Below are positions 17,232-26,563 of a stretch of DNA of 64,000 nucleotides, piece by piece. Made by a program: the position numbers and the translations under genes. This DNA comes from Bacteroidales bacterium. GTDB lineage: Bacteria; Bacteroidota; Bacteroidia; Bacteroidales; WCHB1-69. The notes below the pieces were generated by a model. The model was not told the origin of the DNA. It did no database searches and was given only the letters and a program-made list of their open reading frames with translations. Position 1 is the stretch's first letter, and each line of letters begins with the position of its first letter. The stretch lies in assembly GCA_017554325.1 (NCBI GenBank), contig JAFZIP010000009.1:1-64000 (forward strand). The letters run 5' to 3'.

Positions 17232-18944
17232 TTAAAACGAAGTGGTCACCGAGAGACCTGCACCATAGGAGGCGGGCACGGCGCGGCACACACCACCGAT
17301 GCAGAGGATGCCCTCTTGCGTCTTGCCGAAGTTGAGTGCAATGCGCGTGGTGTTCCACACGAATGCACCTGCTATGTTGAAATAATGCAAGCGCATCTCC
17401 GGATTCGTATTACCATAATTATATTGGTCGCCGATGGAGATGAACCACTTGGGACTGATGGCATACTCCAACATTCCATATATCCAACTTCCCTTATCAT
17501 CCTTGGTATAAAGATGTTGCAATTCCAGACGGAGCGAATGCTTGGTGGTCACTTTCCACTGCAAATCAGATGCCACCAAATGACCGCGCATCATGCCCTC
17601 GTGGCCTTGCAATTTCTCCAAGTTGTAGGTAATGTAATTGTAAGCCAGAATCCATTTCCACTGTTTCGTGAAACGGTGACTGATCTCAAATCCAATGTCC
17701 TGATAGAGCAAATCGGGACCGAATTTGAAAAAACTGGATGTATAACCCTCTGTACCCGACAGTGTTCCATAGTCCACCGCCAATGCCACAGGCTGCTGGT
17801 CGGTGTTGTGGAAGCGGGAGAAGTTGAAGGTGAGGTCGGTGCCATACTTGCCGCCCAGTTTCGTCTTCTTCGGAATCTGATAGTTCACCTGCAACTGCAC
17901 GCCAATCTGGCTATTAGGCTGCGAAGCAAAACTGTAGTTGCTGATCAGCTGGTAGGAGTACTGACGGTTGATGGCGGGAATATTGTTGATGTAGAGCAAC
18001 GAATTGGTCTTCTGCATACGCTGGGTGCGGTAGTCCATGTTGTCGGCACGGATGAACGAGGCGGCCACGCCGAGACCTTTCATGGAATAGGTGGCAGACA
18101 AGAACAGGGCATCTCCTTTTTTGTAGATGAAGTCATTGGTGACATTGGGGTCCTGCATCTTCTGCGCGTACTCGCCATCGAGACGGAAGCCTTTGTAACC
18201 GAAGCTCATGCGTGTGGCCCATGTAGCCACATTCTGCGGAATCTTGTCCACGGCAATCACGCCCGTAGTAGCGCTGTCGGTGCCTGGATAGAGGCTGACA
18301 TTGATCTCCTCGTCGGCCTTCTCAAACTTGCTGACGAAGGAGGCGCCCACATTAGCCGTAAAACCAGCTTCTTGCACTTTCTCGAACATCTCGCCGAAGG
18401 AGAGTTCGGCATCTAGGCCACGCACATAGTCCTGCCGTCCGATGTAGGAGTCGAAGTTCAGCCGTTCCACACCCCACACGCCTTTCAGATATACGCCCTT
18501 GTATGGAGTCACCTTGACGCGGGCACCCAGCAGGCTGTTGTCGATGCCCAACTGACGGTCCTCGTACGCACGAAGCGTGAGGCCGTTGCCGAACTGGTCG
18601 TAGAAATTACCAGCCGTCACCTGGATGAACTTGTTCTTATAATCAGCGAAGAAGTAGCGCACGCCTTGGCCCTTGTAGTTGATTTTCTCAAAGTCGATCA
18701 GCGGGAACATGTAAAACTCGTAGCGCATGCCTGCCGAGAAACCTCCGTTGGAATACAGCAGGTTGAGGAAGGCGTTGGCTCGCACCTTGGAGTCCACCTT
18801 TTCGGCTCCGATGAGAGAGTCGGGAATGTAGTACATGCCGTTGAAGCCGAAGTCGCCGCTAATACGGCTGTTGCCCAGCTGGTGCTGGGCAAAGGTTGAA
18901 AGTGCCAGCAGACAAAGTACCGGCAGCAGTAGAAGTTTTTTCAT
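17232..18944 (-). CDS. DUF6029-type outer-membrane beta-barrel protein
   Basis: A 570-residue protein with a signal peptide (1-19) and a long series of amphipathic beta strands ending in a short C-terminal strand (GAGLSVTTSF), as expected of an outer-membrane barrel. The overall sequence (FNGMYYIPDS, FFADYKNKFIQVTAGNFYDQFGNGLTLRAYEDRQLGIDN) matches my recollection of the Bacteroidota family DUF6029. It lies 8 bp downstream of the TlpA-like gene and just upstream of the Omp28 gene. The set suggests a redox-linked outer-membrane complex, but no biochemical role is known to me. Confidence 0.8.
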   Translation of the reverse strand: MKKLLLLPVLCLLALSTFAQHQLGNSRISGDFGFNGMYYIPDSLIGAEKVDSKVRANAFLNLLYSNGGFSAGMRYEFYMFPLIDFEKINYKGQGVRYFFADYKNKFIQVTAGNFYDQFGNGLTLRAYEDRQLGIDNSLLGARVKVTPYKGVYLKGVWGVERLNFDSYIGRQDYVRGLDAELSFGEMFEKVQEAGFTANVGASFVSKFEKADEEINVSLYPGTDSATTGVIAVDKIPQNVATWATRMSFGYKGFRLDGEYAQKMQDPNVTNDFIYKKGDALFLSATYSMKGLGVAASFIRADNMDYRTQRMQKTNSLLYINNIPAINRQYSYQLISNYSFASQPNSQIGVQLQVNYQIPKKTKLGGKYGTDLTFNFSRFHNTDQQPVALAVDYGTLSGTEGYTSSFFKFGPDLLYQDIGFEISHRFTKQWKWILAYNYITYNLEKLQGHEGMMRGHLVASDLQWKVTTKHSLRLELQHLYTKDDKGSWIYGMLEYAISPKWFISIGDQYNYGNTNPEMRLHYFNIAGAFVWNTTRIALNFGKTQEGILCIGGVCRAVPASYGAGLSVTTSF

Positions 18945-18952
18945 ACTGAAAA

Positions 18953-19468
18953 TTATTTTTTCACAAGACTTTTGATGACTTCATAGACCTCCTCCTCGCT
19001 GCCCGGGGCGTAGGAAGTGTGTTGCCACACAATCTGGCCTTCGCCGTTGAGGATGCACATGTAGGGCACATCGTTGACATTCATGGCACGCTTGAAGTCG
19101 GAGTTCACATCCAGCAGCACGGTGTATTCCCAGCCTTTGCCATTGACGAAGGGGGCCACGCGCGCGGAAGTCTTGGCGTCATCGATGGCGATGGCGTAGA
19201 GTTTCACGCCGGTTTCCTCCACCCAGTCCTCGTACTCGTCGGCGATGGCCAGCAGTTCGGCGATGCAGGGTTTGCACCACGTGGCCCACAGGCTCACGAT
19301 CACGGGTTTGCCGTCATTTTTGATATCGGCGGTATTGAACACCTTGCCGTCAAGAGTCTGGATATCGACCGCCGGCAGTTTGGCCAGATGTTTGTCCTTT
19401 TCCACTTCCTGTGCGGACAGGGAGACGCACATCAGGACCACAGTCATCAAAAGAGCGATTTTTTTCAT
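18953..19468 (-). CDS. TlpA-like periplasmic thioredoxin
   Basis: A 171-residue protein with a signal peptide (1-19) and one thioredoxin domain carrying WATWCKPC (C65/C68), a TlpA/ResA-type active site. The cis-proline segment is NDVPYMCIL. Such proteins reduce or oxidise disulfides of envelope proteins. It is the first gene of a minus-strand series with DUF6029 (8 bp downstream) and Omp28-like genes, which suggests one of these is its partner. Confidence 0.92.
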   Translation of the reverse strand: MKKIALLMTVVLMCVSLSAQEVEKDKHLAKLPAVDIQTLDGKVFNTADIKNDGKPVIVSLWATWCKPCIAELLAIADEYEDWVEETGVKLYAIAIDDAKTSARVAPFVNGKGWEYTVLLDVNSDFKRAMNVNDVPYMCILNGEGQIVWQHTSYAPGSEEEVYEVIKSLVKK

Positions 19469-19751
19469 TGCTATAGAGTTTCAATTATTATTTGCAAAAT
19501 CATCTTTCCCCACTTGAAAACAGCCACTTGAGGACAAAAATTTCTTTGGTGGGTTTAGATTTCAATCGGCAAAAATACGAAAAATATCAAATGGCTTCTC
19601 TCTCCCCCCCAGACTGCAATGACGACAGACCAGTGTTGTGTCCATCCGCAACGGTTCTCAGACAATTCATAAAACATTTCGAAATGTCTTTTTTTTGAAA
19701 AAAAAGCATTTGGAAATGTTTTTTTGGTGTTTTTGCAGTGTAAAAAAAAGA
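19469..19751. other. Intergenic stretch with no intact gene
   Basis: This AT-rich spacer holds no supported gene. It contains a short palindrome (ACATTTCGAAATGT, about 19673-19686) and a related half-site before the ATPase remnant, with runs of A and T. It may be eroded sequence from the missing front part of that gene. Confidence 0.4.
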
Positions 19752-20012
19752 ATGTACAGTCTGTCTCAGAATGTTGACACCGGCACACTTAGAGAAACAT
19801 TCTTCAACAACCAGCTACGCGCAGGACATGTTCTATCTCTGCCCCCGAAAGGCGACTTTTTTGTAGATGGTAAATTTCTCTTCGAGGTTGGAGGTAGCAA
19901 GAAGAGTTTCGATCGGATTGCCGATGTGCCTGACAGCTTCCTCGCCGTGGATGACACGGAGTTCGGCCATGGCAACCGCATTCCACTATGGATGTTCGGG
20001 ATGCTGTATTAA
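19752..20012 (+). pseudogene. C-terminal remnant of an AAA/DUF4143 ATPase
   Basis: The 86-residue frame reads TGTLRETFFNNQL, GDFFVDGKFLFEVGGSKKSFDRI and ends GHGNRIPLWMFGMLY. These are the closing segments of the large Bacteroidota family of AAA ATPases with a C-terminal DUF4143 domain, which normally total about 380-400 residues. The P-loop ATPase part is absent: upstream sequence is AT-rich noncoding DNA. The ending is complete, so this is a 5'-deleted relic, probably not expressed. Confidence 0.7.
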
Positions 20013-20059
20013 ACTGACAGGCAAGTGAGTGTGCAGAAGGTTTTTTCCAACCGTTCAGC

Positions 20060-21511
20060 TTAGTTTCTTCTGAACAACGGGTTTTCGTTCTGATCCTCCT
20101 CCGGCGGAAAGCGTTTCAGCAAATAGTCGGTGAGCCCTTGCTCCGGCGCAGGCGCGTGGCGAAAGAGCACTCTTCCAGCACTGTTCACGATCAGGTAGTC
20201 GGGCAGCGTCTCCACCTCTTGCGCCATCAGCCAGTCGTAGTTGCCGTTGAAATAGAGCACCGGCCAGTCAAACATGCCTTTGTACTGCTTGCAGAAATGT
20301 TCATAATCCGACTTGTCCATATCCACATTCAGACTCACAAACTGTATCTTGTCTCCGTATTGTTTATTCAACTCCTTCAAAATCATCATCTCCCGAATGC
20401 AGTCCACACAATCGCTCTGGAAAATCTGGATGTAAATGTCTTTCCCCTCAAACTCACTGAAATCCGTCTTCTTGCCCTTCTCATTCTTTAATGTGATGTT
20501 GCGATCGACATCCGGCGATGGGGTCAGGAGCTCCAATGCATTGCCGGCGTATATTACATGCTCCGGGAAGTGCGAGGATACTTGGATGTACTTCAGCAGT
20601 TGGATGATATTGCCGCGGTCGAACTCCTCGTTGTAGAAAAAATCGATGAGATTGCGGATGATGACCAGCTCGCGCAAGCGCTCGCTCACCAACATCGGGT
20701 CGCGACCCGCCTCGTTGAATAGCGTCAGATAGTCAGGAGCCTCATTTATTGTTCGCGTCAACAGGTCTTTGGAAATATATTTCGAATTGTATAGATAATT
20801 CGAATAGACATTGTTGAACAGAATCATGAACGCCGGATTGTCGTACAACACATCCTCATGGTTGAAATAGCGGTCATACAGCTTTTTCTGCTCCTTCGGC
20901 ATGCAGAGCTTGTCCACCAGACCACAGGTATAATAGACGTAGGAAGTGTAAAAATTATCCGGATTATACTGTATGTCAAAACGGTCATTGAGCAGTTGCA
21001 TCACGGTATCGTACGCCGACTTGTCGCGGTCGTAGGTCAGCCGGAACCCGTAATAGCTCATCACGTTGTCAAAATAACGGGTGAAGCGGTTGATTTTGTA
21101 GTTGAGGTCGGTGGTATCTTTCTTGTCGGTGGTAATTTGCAGAAATCCGCCATACTTCTCAGGGTTGATCATGCCGAACAGCACTGTGTCGGTGGTGATG
21201 TGAAAATTGTACTCGTTGTAAGGCACCACGAAAAAGTCGGCCTTGGTGGTGCGGATGGCCAATTGTACAGGACGTATCTTGTTGGTTTGGTAGGTCAGCT
21301 TAAAATGGCCGTTGCGGTCGATCTTGTCGGTGGCCACCACTTTGGGAATGTTGTTGAGCAGGTCGTCATAGACCAGCAGACGGATTTCCTCGTTTTTGGC
21401 AAAGAGTGCATCGCCCGTGATGGTCACAGGGTCCTGTGCTCCGGCGCGCAGCGCGAGCAACAGCAACAATGCCATGCAACAAACATCATATATGACCGCC
21501 CTGCGCCGCAT
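20060..21511 (-). CDS. TlpA-like thioredoxin-domain protein (secreted)
   Basis: A 483-residue protein with a signal peptide (about 1-25), an N-terminal beta-rich domain (about 27-110), a long helical middle and a C-terminal thioredoxin-like domain with FQSDCVDCIREM (CxxC near residue 370) and ETLPDYLIV as the cis-proline loop. The architecture resembles Bacteroidota TlpA/AhpC-family proteins thought to work in the periplasm. Its ATG overlaps the coaD stop by one base (TAATG), so translation is probably coupled, giving the operon tsaC - coaD - this gene. Confidence 0.85.
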   Translation of the reverse strand: MRRRAVIYDVCCMALLLLLALRAGAQDPVTITGDALFAKNEEIRLLVYDDLLNNIPKVVATDKIDRNGHFKLTYQTNKIRPVQLAIRTTKADFFVVPYNEYNFHITTDTVLFGMINPEKYGGFLQITTDKKDTTDLNYKINRFTRYFDNVMSYYGFRLTYDRDKSAYDTVMQLLNDRFDIQYNPDNFYTSYVYYTCGLVDKLCMPKEQKKLYDRYFNHEDVLYDNPAFMILFNNVYSNYLYNSKYISKDLLTRTINEAPDYLTLFNEAGRDPMLVSERLRELVIIRNLIDFFYNEEFDRGNIIQLLKYIQVSSHFPEHVIYAGNALELLTPSPDVDRNITLKNEKGKKTDFSEFEGKDIYIQIFQSDCVDCIREMMILKELNKQYGDKIQFVSLNVDMDKSDYEHFCKQYKGMFDWPVLYFNGNYDWLMAQEVETLPDYLIVNSAGRVLFRHAPAPEQGLTDYLLKRFPPEEDQNENPLFRRN

Positions 21512-21978
21512 TATGGTTTCAATTCGGGAAGCTTATAGGAAACAAACGGGGAATAGTCGGCGCCCAGCTGCCAGAGCTCGCGCACCAGCGAAGAGGAAAC
21601 GGCGGCCCACTGCGGAGAGGCGGGCAGCAGAACGGTCTCCACCTCCGGCGCCAATTGCCTGTTGATGAGGTACATTTCCTGTTCCATCTGGAAGTCGGCA
21701 GCATTGCGCACGCCACGCACCAGATGCGTCGCGCCCACCTTGCGGCACAAATCCACGGTCAGTCCTTCGTAGGCAAGAACTTCCACTTTGGGGTTGTCGG
21801 CATAGAGATCTTGGATCCATTTCATACGTTGTTCAACGGAGAAAGCATCTTTTTTGTTGTAATTGTGTCCGATGGCGATGAAAATTTTCTCGAAAAGTGG
21901 CAGTGCCTTTTGCACAATGTCCTCATGTCCTTTGGTAAAAGGCGAGAATGAACCGGCGAAAACAGCGATGGCGGGCAT
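21511..21978 (-). CDS. coaD: Phosphopantetheine adenylyltransferase
   Basis: A 155-residue enzyme that transfers AMP from ATP to 4'-phosphopantetheine, the penultimate step of coenzyme A synthesis. The nucleotidyltransferase motif reads GSFSPFTKGHEDI (T/HxGH at residues 15-18; the usual form is GSFDPITNGH). The substrate loop LVRGVRNAADFQMEQEM and the C-terminal VSSSLVREL match CoaD. The length is typical. It is separated by 3 bp from the upstream tsaC stop and overlaps the following gene by 1 bp. Confidence 0.95.
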   Translation of the reverse strand: MPAIAVFAGSFSPFTKGHEDIVQKALPLFEKIFIAIGHNYNKKDAFSVEQRMKWIQDLYADNPKVEVLAYEGLTVDLCRKVGATHLVRGVRNAADFQMEQEMYLINRQLAPEVETVLLPASPQWAAVSSSLVRELWQLGADYSPFVSYKLPELKP

Positions 21979-21981
21979 AGT

Positions 21982-22545
21982 CTAATCTCTTATGACGGTA
22001 AAATTATAATCATCCAGGAACTTGATCAGCCGTGAGGGCTTGTAGTCGTAGGAACTGGCGTATTGTTGCGGCACCACATAGTCCATCTGCTGAATCACCT
22101 CAGGCGAAATGTCGGCGAACGTCTGGGGCGTAGGCTGGGAGGCAATGTTGGCGGAAGTGGAAATGATGGGCTTGCCGAGAGTGCGGATGAGGCGGCGGCA
22201 GAACTCCTGCTGTACGATGCGGATGGCGATAGTGCCGTCGTTATGCACCAATCTGGCGGGCAGGTTTTGCGCGGTGGGATAGATGAAAGTGGTGGGTCTG
22301 GAGACATGCGGGATAAGGTCCCAAGCGACCAGGGGAATCATTTTCACATACATGGGGAGGCGTTCTGCGGAGTCGAGCAGGATGATCATGCTCTTCTTCG
22401 CGTCGCGCTGCTTGATGTGATAAATCTTCATAAGGGCCTCCTCATTGGTGGCATCGCACCCTATGCCCCACACCGTGTCAGTGGGATAGAGCAGCACCTT
22501 GCCAGCCCGAAGTAGTTCCGCACATTTTTCTATTTCCTGTTCCAT
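21982..22545 (-). CDS. Threonylcarbamoyl-AMP synthase (Sua5/YciO/YrdC family)
   Basis: A 187-residue enzyme of the family that makes threonylcarbamoyl-AMP for the t6A modification of ANN-decoding tRNAs. Seen in sequence: LLYPTDTVWGIGCDATN near the N-terminus, IYHIKQRDAKKSMIILL (KRP-like region) and GKPIISTSANIASQPTPQ. I chose the ATG at 22545 because homologues start here and a promoter -7 element (TACTTTTG on the minus strand) lies at 22579-22572; the in-frame ATG at 22626 lies upstream of that promoter. The Sua5 C-terminal domain is absent, so it is the short TsaC/YciO type. Confidence 0.9.
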   Translation of the reverse strand: MEQEIEKCAELLRAGKVLLYPTDTVWGIGCDATNEEALMKIYHIKQRDAKKSMIILLDSAERLPMYVKMIPLVAWDLIPHVSRPTTFIYPTAQNLPARLVHNDGTIAIRIVQQEFCRRLIRTLGKPIISTSANIASQPTPQTFADISPEVIQQMDYVVPQQYASSYDYKPSRLIKFLDDYNFTVIRD

Positions 22546-22571
22546 TTCCGATAGTTTTTTTTTGCAACCTG

Positions 22572-22579
22572 CAAAAGTA
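22572..22579 (-). promoter_or_regulatory. -7 promoter element for the tsaC-coaD operon
   Basis: TACTTTTG on the minus strand matches TAnnTTTG, 26 bp upstream of the chosen start. No clear -33 TTTG at the usual distance was found. Confidence 0.5.
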
Positions 22580-22647
22580 CAAAAAAAAGCATCGGCGGTG
22601 GCAGCCAAGATTTTTTTATAATGCAATGACTATTCTGTCTTCCAAGA

Positions 22648-22953
22648 CTAAAGCGTGTCGAGAACTTCTCCTATAGAATACCAGAAAACCACCGACATTA
22701 TGATAATCACGAACAATGCAATAATCGAGATAATCAAGCCAGCCGGGGCAAGTCCTTTGGGTCTCCTTCCCAAACCTACGCTGGAGAAAATGATGCCTAA
22801 AAACCAAAAAATCCAACCCAGCACCGGAATGGCACCGAGGAAGAGTGACAACATCGCAAAGACAAAGCCTGCTGTGCCTATTTTGTTTTTACGTTCCGTT
22901 CTTTGTACATACACGATTCGGGGAGCCTGGTTCTCTGATGTTTGATTTTCCAT
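22648..22953 (-). CDS. Small DUF4190-like membrane protein
   Basis: A 101-residue protein with a polar N-terminus (about 1-22) followed by hydrophobic segments: GTAGFVFAMLSLFLGAIPVLGWIFWFLGIIFSSVGL and a second helix AGLIISIIALFVIIIMSVVFW. The GLGRRPKGLAPAGLIIS turn between them is typical of the DUF4190 family of small membrane proteins. Function unknown. It has no close operon partner. Confidence 0.75.
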   Translation of the reverse strand: MENQTSENQAPRIVYVQRTERKNKIGTAGFVFAMLSLFLGAIPVLGWIFWFLGIIFSSVGLGRRPKGLAPAGLIISIIALFVIIIMSVVFWYSIGEVLDTL

Positions 22954-23083
22954 AATTTCAAGTTTATTGCTTTAGTAAAGAATTCTTTTTCAGAAATTCG
23001 AATGCAAAAATAGTGTTTTTTCTTTCACCAACAAATCCATGCAAAAAAGAAACGGAATCGAGCACCACATACTTAATATTTTA

Positions 23084-23091
23084 TATCTTTG
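23084..23091 (+). promoter_or_regulatory. -7 promoter element for the gingipain-like peptidase
   Basis: TATCTTTG matches TAnnTTTG, 52 bp upstream of the start codon, in an AT-rich intergenic stretch. No convincing -33 element was found. Confidence 0.5.
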
Positions 23092-23143
23092 CCGCCCGTA
23101 AAATTTTGAGATAATATTAATTTTAAAAATACTACTAAAGATT

Positions 23144-26100
23144 ATGAAAAAAATCATCTCTTTATTGGCTCTGATGTGCGCCATCGTGTCATTCGCCACA
23201 GCGCAACAATACACTGTTCGCCACAGCGACTTCAACAGTGTGTCCATCTCTTTCAAATCCGACAGAATACAGGTGGAAAATATCAAGACCAGTCAGGGTT
23301 ATTTCTCACAAATCTCCATGGCTGACTTTCAGAACAGCATCACGGTCGGCTGCCCGCAACTGCCCATGATGACCAAGCTCATCGAGATTCCGTTGTGCGA
23401 CTCCGTGATTGCCACTGTCTCCAACGCTCAATATGATGAATTGGACGCTTCCGCGTTAGGCATCATGCACCCCATCTATCCTGTGCAAAACAGCTACCCG
23501 AAATCATACCGCGGGGAAAGGACCTTCGTGCAGAACCAAGAGGTGTATCAAACCAACAGTTTTTACGCCGAACCTCTGGTTGCTGTTCAGAAGAGCGGCA
23601 CGATGCGCGATGTCACCATGGCCGAAATCAGTGTGGCTCCGGTGCAATACAATCCCGTCACCAACCGTGTGCGCATTTACAAATCACTGGATGTCACTGT
23701 GACATTCGTGAACGCCAACATCCCGGGCACGTACGAGCTGAAGAGCCGCTACGGCAGCCCGATGTTCAATGTGGCCTCCAATGCCGTCATCAACCCGATG
23801 GAGACACGCAATGAATTCTCCGGCGCCCCCATCAAATATCTGATTATCGCCAACGGTATGTTTGCCGACAACGAGAACCTCAACATGTTCATTCAATGGA
23901 AGAAACGCCTTGGATACATCGTCGAAGTGGCCTACACCAGCGATCCCAATGTGGGCACCACCACCACCTCCATCAAGAACTACATCCTGACGCATTACAA
24001 CAATGCCACTGCGGAAAATCCCGCTCCTACGTTCTTGCTGTTCATCGGCGATGTGGCCCAGTTGCCTCCTTTCAGCTGTTCAACCTTGAACTCACACGTA
24101 TCCGACCTTTACTACGCCACCTGGACCTCCGGCGACGACATTCCCGACTGCTACTATGGACGTTTTTCCGCACAAAACGTATCACAACTTATTCCTCAAA
24201 TTGAGAAATCCCTAATGTACGAGCAATACACCATGCCCGATCCTTCCTATTTGGGAAAAGCCGTATTGATTGCAGGTACGGACGCAAGTTGTGGCCCCAC
24301 CTACGGTGACGGACAAATCAACTATATTTATAACAACTACATTAACACGAACAGCACCACGCACGATTACACTACTGTTTATAAACACAACTACAATTGT
24401 TCCAGCCAAGCTGCCACCATTCGCAGTGAAATCGGTGCCGGATGTGGCTGGGCCAACTACACTGCCCATGGCGGTGAAGATGGCTGGAGTGACCCAGGCT
24501 TCTCCAACAGTCAGGTAAGTGCTATGAATAATGCTAACAAATATGGCGTGATGATTGGCAACTGCTGCCTTACAGGCAAGTTCAATTACAGCAGCGACTG
24601 CTTTGGCGAGGTCTTGTTGCGCACAGCCAACAAAGGCGCCATGGCCTATATCGGCGGCTCCGAAGTGACCTATTGGGATGAAGACTACTACTGGGCTGTG
24701 GGTGTACGTTCCTCTATTTCAGCTAACCCGACTTACAATGCTTCCAACTTAGGCGCATACGACCGTGTTTTCCATAAAAATGGAGAAAATCCCTCCAATT
24801 GGGTTACTACGCTGAGTGCATACTTGCAAAGCGGCAATATGGCAGTGCAATCTTCTTCTTCAAGCAGAAAATTGTATTATTGGGAAATCTATCACCTTTT
24901 CGGCGATCCCTCCATCCGTCCATATCTGGGCATACCTGCTCAAATGAATGTATCAGCCGATGATGTCATCATGACAGGAGCCACTACATACAGTGTGACA
25001 GCAGCCCCCTACGCATACGTCGCCCTCACCTACAACAACAACGTGATGTGCGCCACATTTGCAGACGGCAACGGCCATGCCACCCTCAACTTGCCAAATC
25101 TTGTCCCTGGAGAATATGAATTGGCCATCGGAGCTCAGAACAAAATCCAGTACTTCCAAAACGTCAACGTGATTGTGCCAGAAGGCGCATACGTCGTAGC
25201 CACCGACTTGGATCTGACCGCCTCCTCCACTCCGGACGCCGGAGCCACCGTCAATTGGGACCTCTCTGTCAAGAACATGGGAATCAGCGCCGCCAGCAAC
25301 GCATACGCTAAGATGACCTCTTCAACGTCAGGTGTGACCATCCTGACTGACTCCGTGTTTATCGGCAGCCTCGCCGCTGACGGGGTCCGTACCCTCAGCA
25401 ACGCCTTCCGCACCAAATTCTCCGATGATTTCGAAGACGGCCAGATAGCCCAGTTCACCGTGACCGTTTATTGGGGGGCTTCCAATTCCGCCAAGACCGT
25501 CATCGTGAATGTGAACGCCGCCAAGCTGGATGTGGTCAACTACACCATCAGCAATGCCAATAACACGACCTCTTTCGCTCCTGGCGATATGGTCACCATC
25601 ACATTCACCAACAAAAACAACGGACACGCCACGCTGCAACAGGCAACAGTCGATCTGACCTGCAACTACACAGGAGCTCCTGTTATCGAGCCTGAAGCTC
25701 ACATTTCCGCACTTGCCCCGGAGCAAACCATCAACAACGTCTTCCACGCACAAATCAGCAATGACGTACCCGGCCATACCATCATCCCGTTCTATTACCA
25801 TCGCATTTATAACAACAAGCACTTCATTGACACCATATCCCTGTCCGTAGGTACAGCTATGGAGGACTTTGAAACCGGTGACTTCACACAATACAACTGG
25901 ACCAGCAACAACAGACCATGGGAAATCACCAACCAGAGTCCATACTCCGGCACATATTGCGCCCGTTCCAAAACAGGACTGGGCAATAGCCAGACCTCAA
26001 CAATGCAAATCACCCTCAATGCTGTACAACCTGACAATGTTTCCTACTTCAGAAAAGTGTCTTCTGAAAGCGGCTATGACTTTTTCAAATTTTACATTGA

Positions 26101-26563
26101 CGGTACGGAAATGGATTCCCAATCCGGCACTGTAGCATGGTCTCAAGCCTCCTTCCCCGTGACTGCAGGCACTCACACATACAAATTCGAGTATTCTAAA
26201 GACTATAGCCAAAGCAGCGGCAGCGACTGCGCCTGGATTGACAACGTGGTATTCCCCGGCTACGGCACACTGGCTCCGAACGACACTGTGGATGGCATTA
26301 CGGGCATTACAAATTTTGACATCCACACAGCCAATGTCTCCGTATATCCCAACCCGACCAACGGCCAACTGACCGTCAACAGCAACGAAGCCATCCAAAG
26401 CATCGTCATCTATGACCTCAGCGGACGTGTGGTGGATATGCAAGATATCAACGCTGAAACCACCGCGAACCTCAACGTGGCACACTTGAACAGTGGCATC
26501 TATTTCATCAAGACCCAACTGGTCAATAAACAAACCAAGACTTCCAAATTCATCAAGCAATAA
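23144..26563 (+). CDS. Gingipain-like C25 cysteine peptidase with T9SS sorting domain
   Basis: A 1139-residue secreted protein. A signal peptide (1-20) and a C25-type propeptide (about 22-200) precede the peptidase domain (about 225-595). The likely catalytic dyad is H442 (NYTAHGGEDGW) and C475 (GNCCLTGKF), aligning with the gingipain His and Cys. Then come Ig-like/CARDB-like beta domains (about 605-900), a cleaved-adhesin/MAM-like domain (about 905-1055, MEDFETGDF...CAWIDNVVFP) and a C-terminal T9SS type A sorting domain (VSVYPNPTNGQLTVNS to the end). It would be exported by Sec, then secreted and anchored at the cell surface by T9SS. Substrate specificity (Arg or Lys) cannot be judged. Its stop overlaps the next ATG (TAATG). 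Confidence 0.93.
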   Translation: MKKIISLLALMCAIVSFATAQQYTVRHSDFNSVSISFKSDRIQVENIKTSQGYFSQISMADFQNSITVGCPQLPMMTKLIEIPLCDSVIATVSNAQYDELDASALGIMHPIYPVQNSYPKSYRGERTFVQNQEVYQTNSFYAEPLVAVQKSGTMRDVTMAEISVAPVQYNPVTNRVRIYKSLDVTVTFVNANIPGTYELKSRYGSPMFNVASNAVINPMETRNEFSGAPIKYLIIANGMFADNENLNMFIQWKKRLGYIVEVAYTSDPNVGTTTTSIKNYILTHYNNATAENPAPTFLLFIGDVAQLPPFSCSTLNSHVSDLYYATWTSGDDIPDCYYGRFSAQNVSQLIPQIEKSLMYEQYTMPDPSYLGKAVLIAGTDASCGPTYGDGQINYIYNNYINTNSTTHDYTTVYKHNYNCSSQAATIRSEIGAGCGWANYTAHGGEDGWSDPGFSNSQVSAMNNANKYGVMIGNCCLTGKFNYSSDCFGEVLLRTANKGAMAYIGGSEVTYWDEDYYWAVGVRSSISANPTYNASNLGAYDRVFHKNGENPSNWVTTLSAYLQSGNMAVQSSSSSRKLYYWEIYHLFGDPSIRPYLGIPAQMNVSADDVIMTGATTYSVTAAPYAYVALTYNNNVMCATFADGNGHATLNLPNLVPGEYELAIGAQNKIQYFQNVNVIVPEGAYVVATDLDLTASSTPDAGATVNWDLSVKNMGISAASNAYAKMTSSTSGVTILTDSVFIGSLAADGVRTLSNAFRTKFSDDFEDGQIAQFTVTVYWGASNSAKTVIVNVNAAKLDVVNYTISNANNTTSFAPGDMVTITFTNKNNGHATLQQATVDLTCNYTGAPVIEPEAHISALAPEQTINNVFHAQISNDVPGHTIIPFYYHRIYNNKHFIDTISLSVGTAMEDFETGDFTQYNWTSNNRPWEITNQSPYSGTYCARSKTGLGNSQTSTMQITLNAVQPDNVSYFRKVSSESGYDFFKFYIDGTEMDSQSGTVAWSQASFPVTAGTHTYKFEYSKDYSQSSGSDCAWIDNVVFPGYGTLAPNDTVDGITGITNFDIHTANVSVYPNPTNGQLTVNSNEAIQSIVIYDLSGRVVDMQDINAETTANLNVAHLNSGIYFIKTQLVNKQTKTSKFIKQ

